Shown here: positions 37,433 through 49,105 of the stretch, one piece after another
How the letters are laid out: every line of letters starts with the position of its first letter
Position numbering within the stretch: the stretch's first letter is position 1
Source of the DNA: Hofstenia miamia
Lineage: Eukaryota; Xenacoelomorpha; Acoela
Direction of reading: 5' to 3'
NCBI GenBank assembly: GCA_004352715.1
Contig: SCFE01000048.1
Location: 569,114 to 633,113, forward strand
Length of the DNA stretch: 64,000 nucleotides
Position numbers and translations under genes: made by a program
Notes under the pieces: generated by a model
What the model saw: only the letters and a program-made list of their open reading frames with translations
Database searches by the model: none
Told to the model about the DNA's origin: nothing

Positions 37433-39884
37433 CGCACAGATTTCATGCTGGTATTCCTCTCAGCTCGGGGAACTCACCAGTTCCCAGGGAGTCTGAGAGC
37501 TTTCCTCAGGACTCTAGCTGTTCCTAACAATGCTGCCTTCTGTGCTACTGCTCCTCCCCACTTTGGTACTCCTAACTCCTCCAAGTATTTCTTATGCTTT
37601 TTACTTACTGCTCCTAGTGCGCCTACTACTACCGGGACTACTTCAACCTTCTTTAACTTCCACAGCCTTTCTATTTCCTCTGCCAACTCTCTGTACTTGT
37701 CTATCTTCACTTTCTCCTTGCTTTCTACATTTCTGTCTTTTGGTACTGCTATGTCTATCACTGTTCCTAATCTTTTCTCTTTGTCTACCACTATTATGTG
37801 TGGCCTCCGTGCTTCTATCACTTTGCTCGTCTGTATGTTGAAGTCCCACAGTATCTTAACCTTCTCATTTTCTATGACGCCCTGTGGCTTGCGCTCATAC
37901 CATTTGTCTCCTGCTTCTAACCCATGCTGCCTGCTCAAACTCCAGTGTACCATTCTTCCCACCTTGTCATGCCTGAACTTATACTCATTCTGTGCCAACT
38001 TCTCACACCCTGCTATCAGATGATCTACTGTCTCCGCCTCTTTCTTACATAGCCTACACTTATCACTTACTTCTACTCTTCTGTCTATATGCTTCTTCAC
38101 CCAGTTTGTTCTTATTGCTTGCTCCTGTGCTGCCATTATCAGTGCTTCTGTTTCTCTCTTCAGTCCTGCCTTCTTTAACCACTTGTTGCTCTCTTCTCTA
38201 TCACACTTTTCTGTGTTCCTCCAGTATTCTCCATGCATTGCCTTCTGCCTATACCTTGTTTGTCTCTCTGATTCCATCCTACTCTGGTATACCTTCTTTC
38301 CTTCACTCTCAGTTCTTATCTTCTTTAACTCCTTAGTGACATCTAGTAGGGACCCTTAGGTTGCTCTTCTACATATTCCTTTAGCCCTAGTGCTTCTGCT
38401 TCTACAGTCTCCTCCACACTTAGCAGCCCTTTCCCTCCCTTATGCCTTGCCATGTACAGCCTATCTACATCTCCATTGAGGTTGAATGCACTCTCTGCTG
38501 CTAGTATCTTCCTTGTCTCCCTGTCTAATTCCCTCAGTTCATTCTTGTTCCACCTAACTATTCCTGCCGAATATCTCAACACTGGTATCGCCCATGTATT
38601 AATTGCCTTTATACTATTCTGCCCATTCAATGCTGACTTCTGTAGTACCTTCCTTACTCTCCTCTTGTATTCTTTCCTTAGCCTCATCTTCATTTCCTCG
38701 TGATCTGTTCTGTCTTTCTCTATCACACCTAAGTACTTGTACCCCTCTTTAACTTCCTCAATCTTGTCCCCACTGCTTGTACTCAAGCCATCCCCATCCA
38801 CACACTTGCCTCTAGTCATTGTCACTGCTGCACACTTTCCTAATCCAAACTCCAACCATGAATCTCTGCTTGCCTTCTCCAATGTCTCCACTTGCTTCTG
38901 TAACATCTTCCTTGAAGTAGCGTACATATTCAGGTCGTCCATGTACCACAGGTGACTCACTGCTCTACCATTCTTCTCCATCTTATACCCTATGCCTGTC
39001 TCCTTTAACTTGTCTGTGATAGGCATTAAGCTAACTACAAACAGTAGTAGCGCTAAGCTGTCTCCTCGGAATATGTCTCACCTAAACCTCAGCCTGTGCT
39101 CATCTATCTCAGTCTGCCACATTCCCATCTCCCTCTCTAGAAACTTAACCCACAATACCCATGTGATATGCAGTCATATGCCGTCCTGTAGTCTATCCAT
39201 GCCATTGCTAAGTTTTTCTTCCTTCTTCTACAATTCTCCACCACTGCCTGGTCTATCAACAACTGATCTTTGCATCCTCTTGCCTTTGTCCTACATCCCT
39301 TCTGCACTTCTGGTATCAACCTATTCTGTTCTAAGTAACATGCCAGCCTACTTGAAATCACTGAAGTTAGCAATTTCCACGTTGTTGGCAGACATGTTAT
39401 TGTCTCTCATGAACACTTGTGGATTTCTTCAGCCAATACCCATGTACCTCATCTCTGCCTGGCGCCTTCCAATTCTTCATCTTCTTTAGAGCCTTCTTCA
39501 GCTTTGCAGTTGTGATTACTTCTTCTTCTTGCCTGACTTCCTCCTGCATCTGCACACTCTCTATCTCTGGTCCCACACTTCCCCATATATTCTCCCAGAA
39601 ACTACTGCATCCTCACCTGCTCTAGCTGTAGCCTTTCCTCCTGCATCTATTTCTTTGTAGAATCTTCCTTCTTGGGTCTCAAACTTCATATTGTCTCTTG
39701 CCTGCTTTGCCCTTGCCCTATACTTTCTCAGTTTCTCAGCTTCTGCAACTAATCTCTGCTTAAGCTCTTCTCTTGCAATTTCTACAGTCTTCCCCTTACC
39801 TACCCTGCACCTGTCTTGCACTGCCTTACTTGTCCTGATCTTTCCTATTTGCTGCCTAATTTTTGCCACTTTATTCTCAATTCT
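37433..39884 (-). mobile_element. R4/Dong-like LINE with restriction-like endonuclease, 5' part missing, degenerate
   Basis: Read on the minus strand from the gap to the (TTA)n tract. Basic coiled N-part (KTVEIAREELKQRLVAEAEK); MKNWKAPGRDEVHGYW before the RT; RT fingers and motif A (KNLAMAWIDYRTAYDCISH); motif B region with DSLALLLFVVSLMPIT; motif C HLWYMDDLNMYA (38.9 kb); then LGKCAAVTMTRGKC and KYLGVIEKD. The C-terminal part (38277-37474) has a zinc knuckle CRLCKKEAETVDHLIAGC and a PD-(D/E)xK-like endonuclease core RRPHIIVVDKEKRLG..IDIAVP. This order, RT then knuckle then restriction-like endonuclease, is that of the R2/R4/Dong group. Frame breaks near 38280-38345, 39080 and 39150, and a stop, mean the copy is dead. 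Its 3' end lies against a TAA-type repeat. Confidence 0.85.
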
Positions 39885-40177
39885 NNNNNNNNNNNNNNNN
39901 NNNNNNNNNNNNNNNNNNNNNNNNNNNNNNNNNNNNNNNNNNNNNNNNNNNNNNNNNNNNNNNNNNNNNNNNNNNNNNNNNNNNNNNNNNNNNNNNNNNN
40001 NNNNNNNNACTTCAAGTAAAGATGGTTTCACTTTAAAAAAACTTGTTTATTGCCATATAACAATAAAGAATGGCACAAATTAGTGGCAGGTCATAGATTG
40101 AAGCAATGCATTTTGGACTGGCAAATGTATCTACACGCAAATAATAGGGTATGTTGATAGCTTTGTTTCATAACCTA

Positions 40178-40645
40178 TGCATATTATATTTCACGTTTAA
40201 TCAAATATGTTTTTTAAATTTTACTCTTTAAACTAAATTATAAATGTGATTTTTGCTACAATGAAAATTTTGTTTAATTGTATGCAATTTCAATTTTCTA
40301 TTTTTATAACTAGCAACTTACCAAAACTATAAATTATACACATTGATTTTTGTTGTGTCATTTGGTGATATTTACCAAACATGTATTAAAATTGTTTTCA
40401 TCATCCTAGTATATAATAATATTTCACACTTAATCAAGCATGCTTTTTAAATTTCTGCTTTAAACTAAATAATATGTATTGATTTTTGCTACATTGACTA
40501 TTTTGTTTAATCGCATGCACTCTAAATTTACTATTTTCATAACTAGTAGCTTACTGAAACTAAATACACATTAATTTTCGTTTGTTGTGCTATTTGGATG
40601 ACATTTACCCAAGAACATGTATTAAATTGTTCCAAGTCAGCAGAG
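40178..40645. repeat. Diverged tandem duplication, unit about 240 bp
   Basis: Blocks 'tttcac.tttaatcaa', 'gatttttgctaca', 'attttgtttaat', 'ataactag.a.cttac' and 'catgtattaaa' occur twice in the same order, about 240 bases apart. The copies are clearly diverged, so this is an old duplication and not an assembly overlap. Confidence 0.65.
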
Positions 40646-41230
40646 TTTGTTATGGTTAAGCGATTTTATAGACATTGTTTTTGCTATGTAAAGATAATTT
40701 TCTTGAAATGCTATCGTTTAAATACCATGCATCTGTATTTTTTGTATGTGAATAATACACAAGTATTACCCTTACAAGTATTTGTATGGTTAGAATCGAA
40801 AATGAATCACAGAGTTTACAAATTTAACAATTGGAAATCATATTGATTAATGGAAAAAATCGACATCAACTACGAGTAATAAATGTGTCATTGTATTCAC
40901 ACATTAAAGTTACAAAAGCAGAAAACCCATGTAATGTATTCACCGGTGTAAGAGTCATAAACCAAATAAAACTGGAAAAGATGTGAAAGTCAACAAAAGA
41001 TACAACAATCTACAAATGTGTACACCNAATCAAATATTTAAATCTAAGTGGACTAATATTTTAAACAAAGAAATTGAAAAACTTATATATATATATTTAT
41101 ATATATATATATATATATAGTAATTATGTATATATACATTGAATTCTACGTTCTTGGATTATTATAAATACTTTCTATATTTAATTAGACATTAAATAAA
41201 TTTTGGAGGAATGTTAAATGCATAGTGTAG

Positions 41231-43335
41231 GTGACTATTTGCAAAAATAGTATTCTAGAAAAACAAAAGATCATGTCTGCAAAGCAAGATAATCTATACC
41301 AAGTAGCAGCCATTGACGATGTACAGAAAGAATATATTAAGAAGATTTATGCAAATAAAAATAACATTAAATTTAAAACACGTTGTGAGGGTAGTTATGT
41401 TTCATGCGAAGAAATAGAACAATGTATTTCGGTTTATTGGATATGTGATGGTGAATACGATTGCTTTGATTTGAGTGACGAATCAAATGAAACCCATCAT
41501 TGTGATCAGCTTACTACTGCTGAACCATCTTCTTGCATAGGACATGGATATGTTCCATGTCAAAATAATCCTTTAAAATGTGCTCGCTTTTGTGATGGTA
41601 CGCTGGACTGTGATGATAGCAGTGATGAGAAAGATTGCATTGAAGATCAAGGTCAAACAGTTATAACTGCTTCTGATAATATTGTTCAAACTATTGAATC
41701 ACACAAAGAAATTAAACAAACTGATTATGCTTTAAATTTCAAAAAAACGTATGTAATAAATTCTCCTCGACCTTATGTTCAAATAACTTTCGCGGCTTTT
41801 GAATTAGAGCCACCTGAAGATGACCATTGCTTTGACTTCTTAGAAATTACTGATGGTGATGATAATAAACTAGTACTTTGCGGAACTGAAACACCTAGTA
41901 CCACAAAGTTCAAGGTCCCAATAAAATTATTGTTTGTTTCTGACTACAAAATGGTGGGATTTGGATTTTTGGCACATGTTAAAAATTTTCCGAGTTCCGC
42001 AAACAGACGAAAGAGATCAAATGAAGACCATAATGAAGACATTGTGGCTGCATATGATCGCATTGCGAAAATTAGTGGCAGTGATTGGAAATCTGTGTAT
42101 TATATTATGCGGAGATTAAGACCTACCGATTTTTCTTTTGCTAACAAGTTCACCCTATTTCATCCTGCAATTCCTTATAGTTATGGAGTTTCTATAGAAA
42201 ACTTAGTCTTAACTTGTGCGTTTGGGGCAACTAATTGCGCAACTATTACAAGAAGTGGGAATTCCCATTTTCATTTGATGCTAAGCTCCGAATATGGAAA
42301 ATGTTACACGTTCAATTCGAAGAAAGCTGAAGAGCAAAGAAAATCCCTTCGTTCTGGTGTTGATAATGGCTTAGCATTAGTTATATTTCTCAAAGATTAT
42401 GAAAATATTGGGTTTCTTTCAAAGACTTCAGGTATTTCTTTAACGATCACGCCTCCAAACATTTATCCACTTCCTAAACAAAACAATATTTTTGTCAAAC
42501 CAGGATCGTTGACAAAAATAACCCTGAAAAAAAGAGAATAAACCGCCTTATGTATCCTTATAGCACATGTACTACAACTCAACCAAATTGGAAAGAAAAT
42601 AAACAAGTTCATGATTCATTGGCTGCAGGTATTTTTTCAAAGAATCATAGCAAGAATCTTGATTCTGGTGAAGCATCGTTTGAAGATCCTTTTCTAATAT
42701 GGGAAACATATAATCAACAAGTGTGCTTCGAGGCATGTTTGTATGAAAATCTCAAATTAGAGTGTGGTTGCGTTGATTCGTACTTGTATTTGTATCATGA
42801 TAGTAAAGGAACCCCTGAAACACCCTTTCCGATTTGCAGCCCATGGAACACATCGCAAATTCTATGCAAAGAAAAATTGTATAACAAATTCCGAAGCGTC
42901 AGCTCCTTAATATATCCATGTGATTGCCCCCAGTCATGCTCTGATACAATGTACGATGTAAAGCAATACAGTGTGGATTTCCCGTCTAGAAGCTTCTTGT
43001 ACTATTTTATCAATGAAATTGTAACGTCCACTAGCGAGGAAGCAAAAAAATACATTGACAATCTATTGGGAAAATTATCACAAGGAGATATCACAGAGGA
43101 TGAATTTTTAGAAAAAATTCGAGAAAATTTTCTGCGAGTTGAAATATTTTTTGAAGAAATGAACTATGAAGTAGTTTCTGAAAGTCCATCATATACATTC
43201 GAAGAACTCCTCTCAGCATTTGCTGGTAACATTGGAATGTTTGTTGGGTGGTCCGTGCTTACCTTTTCTCAAATGATACTATTCTTAGTCAATGTAATTC
43301 ACGCAATTCTTGAAAAAGTACTCTTGGAAAAGTAA
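41231..43335 (+). CDS. DEG/ENaC channel gene, exon 2 (LDLa-LDLa-CUB insert, channel core, TM2), one frameshift
   Basis: Acceptor tgtag ends at 41230. The exon starts VTICKNS, then carries (joined numbering) LDLa 1 at about 144-183 (WICDGEYDCFDLSDES), LDLa 2 at about 194-228 (FCDGTLDCDDSSDEKDC), a CUB domain at about 243-344 (HCFDFLEITDGD ... KLVLCGTETPS ... GFGFLAHV) lacking the first CUB Cys pair, and RRKR at 351-354, a furin-like site. The channel core resumes with RINRLMYPYSTC, the Cys-rich CFEACLYENLKLECGC, and the degenerin signature SYTFEELLSAFAGNIG with GWS selectivity filter and TM2. The frame breaks in an A7 run (42527-42533); one added A rejoins LKK to RINRL. The exon is 2105 bases, one short of a multiple of three, so a single-base assembly error is likely. 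Full protein about 793 residues. Ligand unknown. Confidence 0.88.
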
Positions 43336-43421
43336 CTGAACTATTTCATATTGACTGATGTACTCATCAGTGTTAAAAAAGCCAGCATGTGTTTGGAAAA
43401 TAGCTTGCATGTGACAATGCT

Positions 43422-43445
43422 AATAAATGTACCAGTAATAATAAA
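43422..43445 (+). promoter_or_regulatory. Poly(A) signals of the DEG/ENaC gene
   Basis: AATAAA at 43422-43427 and again at 43440-43445, about 90-110 bases past the stop codon, are the likely cleavage and polyadenylation signals. Confidence 0.5.
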
Positions 43446-43752
43446 AGCTTAAGCATTTGAATTAAAAAAACTATTAGGTACAATTCTTGTCTTCATAGAA
43501 ATTCACCTTACTCGTTTGGAATCACATTACCCCTAATTGTTTTCTGAGATAGTGTTATTAACGAATGTGCAGCAACCTGTCAACTGTCAATACAGACTTG
43601 GGAATAAGCTATGATATGGCAAGCTAGATTAGGCTAATTCACTTCGCCCCTTTACATTATGCTAGACATTGAAGCTTGAAATGGAAGTATAGCATAAAAG
43701 TTTAATATGCAAAAAATTCGGCAAGCTAAAAATGATATGTATTTTTAATATG

Positions 43753-43789
<37 letters not shown>

Positions 43790-45560
43790 GGTGGCTCTTA
43801 TGTAAGGTGAAAATTTTAAATTTTGATTTTTGTATGTCTGACGCTCTCAAATAGTTCATTTCATTAGAAACTCTTTTACTCGAATTTCTGATAATATTAA
43901 ATTTTTTAGACTTAGCGCAATGCTGTGAAAGTTGGCCTAATAAGGCTCAATACATATCACAGGAAACAATGCATCAATACAATAACCACACAAATAGATT
44001 AGCTATTTTTTGTTTTTCTGGCTTTTCTCTAAAATTCTTAAAGCATACTTCAAGTTATTCTTGCTTATATTTTTGTAGAGCAGTATAGAAGATATTTGAT
44101 AAGCTTTCATAAAAAAATTTTGCATTTCTAAAAGTATATTTGCAAATTGGAAATTGACTGTGAAGCTTTACAAAACAAGTGCTTGAATTGAATTTGAATT
44201 TATACAAAAGGAAACATGTATGCAGTAAATAGAATTCGAATACATTTTTGTGGAGATGGCTGTGCTCATATTTCTGGATAATGGGAAATGTAATCCACAC
44301 AAACTTATGCCTCAATGCTACTTTTCTGCCCCAATCAGATATAATAATGTTTTGCATTCCAATATATATGAACCTACGGATTGAAGATTTCGCTTGGTAA
44401 AAACTTTCTAAGAGAATTTTCACAATGAGCGTATGCGCTTTTTACCATTGAGAAATAGAAATATTTACATTTTTTCTAGGGTGAATTGTCGAATTAGACT
44501 ATACCTAACATTCTTTTATATTAATATTTTGATTGAGAAGAGCATTTGAAAAACTTGTGTGTAGTCATTTATTTTGTATTTCATATGTTTTTGATGTTTG
44601 CTGCATAATTCTTTTGGTAGTACGTGCACTCTTCCAGTTATGATCTCACAACAATGAATGTAAATGCTCTATTATAGGCATTGACCAAATGCATAAGACA
44701 AAGATGATACATATTCCATTGCAAAAACTTAAGCCATGGACATCTCAATGAAACGCTATTTTTTTTGAGGGCCATGATTTGATAATATCTATTAAATGAG
44801 TTTGCAATAGAGCAGATAATTGCACTTTATATATTTATAGGAAATGGGTAATTGAAATTCGATGTTATTTACTTTTTGAAAGAAGGAATTCCCGCTTTAG
44901 GAATAGAAGTCCTTGATGAAACAGTGCTTCTGAGTTCTGAACAAATTATGAGTATGACTAAAATTTCTTTTGTTTTTGGCTGATGGGAGTGAATGAATAT
45001 CCCTTCCCCTCCCATTGGATATGCCACTGTATAGGGATAGCCTGCAAAAATCGTTTTTACATGAATCAAATTACTTATATTTTTCAAAAAAATTACTTAG
45101 TAACAAGAGAAATATGAGTTTAATAAATGTCACTTGCTTCATTTTCATCAAACTCATTTATCAGTTTCGAAAAATCTACACTTCTCGCTATGAAAATTTT
45201 GATTTATGACAATGTCAGAAGCCGTTAATTTTTCTTAAATACCTTCATTAAGGATTATGAATATCAAATGATAAATATAAGAAATATAATTAACAAATAT
45301 TATAATTTAACAAATCTTGAATTTAGAGACTAATTCCTGCAGTAATGAAAAATTTCATGTTTTGATTGTAATTTTTCACTAATGCTTGATAGAAGGCGAC
45401 TTTTTATTGCTTAAGCTAGTGCTTTAACTGCAAATAAATCCGTTTCAGTTTAGACCGCATAGAATTAGTCAATATTTTTATTCTAGGGCCTTCTGGGTCT
45501 TCCTAAAGTTAATTTACATTTCAATATTGTTGCTGCATAAACTTTTGTTAAAGCTATATA
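43446..45560. other. Non-coding stretch
   Basis: No gene. (TA)n tract at 43757-43787, directly followed by 'agggtggctcttatgtaagg', which may be the end of an unclassified element. 'gatatgccactgt' near 45018 resembles the right end of the CAGTGGC-type elements seen elsewhere here, but its left partner is missing. The minus-strand frame 44055-44423 has no domain. Confidence 0.4.
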
Positions 45561-45668
45561 CATATAAATTTAACATAGTAAGCAGTAATCGACCAGAGTA
45601 CTGGTCAATCAAGTTTGTTCATTCACTGTTGGGTATTTGATTGACCAGCACTATGTTAAATTTATATG
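45561..45668. repeat. Strong two-stem inverted repeat (108 bases)
   Basis: Outer arms 45561-45579 ('catataaatttaacatagt') and 45650-45668 are perfect 19-bp reverse complements. Inner arms 45601-45612 ('ctggtcaatcaa') and 45637-45648 are perfect 12-bp complements around a 24-base loop. The left side has a 21-base bulge that itself can pair ('gaccag' with 'ctggtc'). It could be a tiny MITE or a structured RNA. No target duplication is evident. Confidence 0.7.
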
Positions 45669-46239
45669 CACAATAGAGTTCGATCGATGATTCAAATACT
45701 CATGTAAAAATTTTCAAGATTGGTCAAAAATTGATTGAGCTATACCCGGCCAAAGTAGTCCAACTCGACAAAAATTCTTTACGTTATTTTGGATCTAGCT
45801 AATTTGATTTTGGGTTTTTGGCTTTTGGACCTTTACATGAAATCTTCCTCTAGTGTTGATCTTTCGAACGAGCTATAAACTTCCAAAATTCATGAAGTTG
45901 AACATTAGTAACGAAATTTCCCATTTTGACTGTTTACCTCGAGGCATATTTTTTCTAATAACCCTCCAATCGTCGCTAACAAATGGCTGTTAGCCAATCG
46001 GATTACAGATAAATTTTAGCCAATGGGATTAACGTTTTAAAGCGACCGAAGCAGACAGACGGTTGGGCTCACTATCAACTCCCTACAGTAGAATAATTAA
46101 GCCCACTGAAATTAGCTTGGAGAAACTTGTTTGAAATTGAGTGAACAATTATACATATTTAATATTTATAAGTCTTTGATAGAATCAATAACTTAGTGTA
46201 TCTTTCCTGTATTAACGATTCTACTATTAGCAATAGATG

Positions 46240-48367
46240 CCCATGGAAGTGAATACAACAAAAACTTTAAAGTTCATATGTTTTACTTGTTTACACTTGC
46301 TTCCACTTTAAAGTACTTGAAACAGGGATTTTCTTTAAAGTAGCGTAAATTGTCTTGAAAGGAAAAAATCGGATTCTTACAACAGCAATTCACTTTAAAG
46401 TTACGTAATGTAACTTATAAGCAAATCATATATTGACTATAAACCAAAAAACTAAAAAATTAAGACATCATATTCACAATCCAATAATCAAAAAATGACA
46501 TAAAAATACCAGTCTATTTAATGCATTCGCTAAAATAATTTGTATCCCATGTATTCAGATAGCAGTCAGAATGGATTTTCGTACGCCATCGCGTGACAGA
46601 AATATTTTGGAGAAGGAAATATTTCATGTAATGCTTGTTTTAATGTTCGGCAGTTCCCGCGCTGTTTTTCTACACGTTCTATCAATGGTAGTGCGTACGT
46701 AGTGGTAACTACATTACAATGCGTATGCAGATGAATTCATTCGCCATACAGGTATTGGAAAAGTTCACTATGCAAATGCAAACATTCATATCAAAATTGA
46801 TATTTAAAGAAAGATATTTGAGATGTCATTTGATGAACTCAGAAAAACCTGGAAACAGCTTTTGCAATTCTATAAAAATCAGTGCTTAACCTCAGCACCT
46901 ATCNNNNNNNNNNNNNNNNNNNNNNNNNNNNNNNNNNNNNNNNNNNNNNNNNNNNNNNNNNNNNNNNNNNNNNNNNNNNNNNNNNNNNNNNNNNNNNNNN
47001 NNNNNNNNNNNNNNNNNNNNNNNNNNNNNNNNNNNNNNNNNNNNNNNNNNNNNNNNNNNNNNNNNNNNNNNNNNNNNNNNNNNNNNNNNNNNNNNNNNNN
47101 NNNNNNNNNNNNNNNNNNNNNNNNNNNNNNNNNNNNNNNNNNNNNNNNNNNNNNNNNNNNNNNNNNNNNNNNNNNNNNNNNNNNNNNNNNNNNNNNNNNN
47201 NNNNNNNNNNNNNNNNNNNNNNNNNNNNNNNNNNNNNNNNNNNNNNNNNNNNNNNNNNNNNNNNNNNNNNNNNNNNNNNNNNNNNNNNNNNNNNNNNNNN
47301 NNNNNNNNNNNNNNNNNNNNNNNNNNNNNNNNNNNNNNNNNNNNNNNNNNNNNNNNNNNNNNNNNNNNNNNNNNNNNNNNNNNNNNNNNNNNNNNNNNNN
47401 NNNNNNNNNNNNNNNNNNNNNNNNNNNNNNNNNNNNNNNNNNNNNNNNNNNNNNNNNNNNNNNNNNNNNNNNNNNNNNNNNNNNNNNNNNNNNNNNNNNN
47501 NNNNNNNNNNNNNNNNNNNNNNNNNNNNNNNNNNNNNNNNNNNNNNNNNNNNNNNNNNNNNNNNNNNNNNNNNNNNNNNNNNNNNNNNNNNNNNNNNNNN
47601 NNNNNNNNNNNNNNNNNNNNNNNNNNNNNNNNNNNNNNNNNNNNNNNNNNNNNNNNNNNNNNNNNNNNNNNNNNNNNNNNNNNNNNNNNNNNNNNNNNNN
47701 NNNNNNNNNNNNNNNNNNNNNNNNNNNNNNNNNNNNNNNNNNNNNNNNNNNNNNNNNNNNNNNNNNNNNNNNNNNNNNNNNNNNNNNNNNNNNNNNNNNN
47801 NNNNNNNNNNNNNNNNNNNNNNNNNNNNNNNNNNNNNNNNNNNATATATATATAACAAAATGTGTATGTATTCATGTATATTTTTTTAATTTAGGAGCTG
47901 CTTTTGAAAGATATTGAAAAACAGCAAATTCAGATAGAAACAAGAGCTGCCATAAATCAGCACTGTGTGGGAAAGAAGACTATCAAACAAATGATTATTT
48001 TGTATGGTTACATTAATAAAATAAAACCTTGAAAAAATCGATGTTGAAATCTAGCATTATATGTTTCTATTTTTTCTTAAAAGTACTTTAAATAACTTCA
48101 AAGTTGCTTATAAGAATATGGAAGTCTTGATATGGTTCTTTAAATTTCATATTTATTACTTTAAAGTTACATATAAGAATAAAAAAGCCTGTGCATGGTT
48201 CTTTAAATTCCATGCTCATTACTTTAAAGAACATCTTTATACTTTAAAGTTCTTGCAATTTCTTGCACCGACCCAGTTAATACTTGAATTCATCTTATAA
48301 GATTCTTGAAAGATTTGACAAGATCTTTAAAGTTCTTTAAAGTTTTAGCTGTATTGACTTCCATGGG
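46240..48367. mobile_element. Terminal-inverted-repeat element with TTTAAAGT subrepeats, containing a 940-base gap
   Basis: The left end is 'cccatggaagtgaatacaac'. The right end, reverse-complemented, is 'cccatggaagtcaatacagc', and both continue into 'aaaactttaaag'. Inside both ends lie several spaced copies of 'actttaaagt'/'ctttaaa' words (46285-46405 and 48080-48345). No target duplication is obvious. N covers 46904-47843, so any transposase there is hidden. At 46576-46608 it contains a word shared with the ATPase intron (56761-56790). Confidence 0.6.
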
Positions 48368-48599
48368 TGTGTAATAAATGTCATGCGTGCGTTGTAAGGT
48401 TAACATTTTCTTTAAAACACGAAAATTTTGTTATATTATCTCATTTCTTCATTACAGTGTTTATTTAGTTAGAAAGCGAAAAATAGAGAGCAAAAACGTT
48501 AGCGCACATGGAGACCTCACATTTTTTCAAAATTCAATACAAATGATTTCTAAATATTTCCAGAAAATGAAATAAAGATTATTTAATAACTGAATTAAT
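48368..48599. other. Spacer
   Basis: Short AT-rich spacer without a recognisable feature. Confidence 0.4.
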
Positions 48600-49105
48600 T
48601 TTCCCATACTTATTTGCTGATGACCTAAAATTTTTTTCTTTATCTTTAAGCAATATTTAAGATGATAACTTTTCTCTTTTAGTTTTGGCAAAAAATAAGA
48701 TGACATTTAATAAAAAAACTGAGAGTACATTTCGTATCCTATATCTGCTCCTCTGTTGAAATTGAAGGCGCAATGATAAGCCTATTTCATTGCTAGAAAT
48801 TTTTGTGCGTATTTGAGTTATGACTTATCCTGGAAATTACATGTGCCTGAAAAAATACAAATTCAATCTTCTACGCTATTCAAGCGATCAATTGCCTTTA
48901 ATACTTCATACCACGTAAAACTTACTCTTTAATCCTGACTTCCTTCAGGTATGCATCTCAGATTCGGTTTACATCATCAGGAGATGTTAACAAATTTGAA
49001 CGTTTACAACTGCGATGTACTAAGTGGGTTCCAAATATTGGAAACCACAAAGTTAAACTTCGTAGCTTCAATTTATTCCCGTGCCTCTACTATTTAAATT
49101 TTATA
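48600..49105 (+). pseudogene. LINE reverse-transcriptase remnant A
   Basis: Reads PYLFADDLKFFSLSL at about 48604 (RT motif C type F-ADD), then a decayed stretch with DLSWKLHV near 48825, and VNKFERLQLRCTKWVPNIG near 48990 followed by FNLFPCLYYLNFII. This order (FADD box, LSW.LH, then a basic 'Q....KW' and 'L.L.PL..R' region) is that of the RT C-terminal half in Jockey/CR1-type LINEs. Multiple stops and frame changes show that it is dead. Confidence 0.6.

Larger units (their letters stand above)
37218..41230 (+). other. Intron of the DEG/ENaC gene
   Basis: GT-AG intron of 4013 bases, phase 0. It contains a (TTA)n tract (37405-37432), an antisense R4/Dong-like LINE, a 124-base gap (39885-40008), a diverged tandem duplication at about 40178-40645 and a (TA)n tract near 41083-41119. 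A single N is at 41027. Confidence 0.85.

Noticed and set aside
37394-39625. Several plus-strand Ser/Leu-rich frames
   Set aside because: They are antisense shadows of the LINE, which is coded on the minus strand.
41934-42119. 61-codon frame inside channel exon 2
   Set aside because: Out-of-frame shadow of the CUB-encoding sequence.
44055-44423. 122-codon minus-strand frame
   Set aside because: AT-driven composition, no domain, no splice context.
46823-47917. Long open frames across 46904-47843 on both strands
   Set aside because: They consist almost only of N; the frame is an artefact of the gap.
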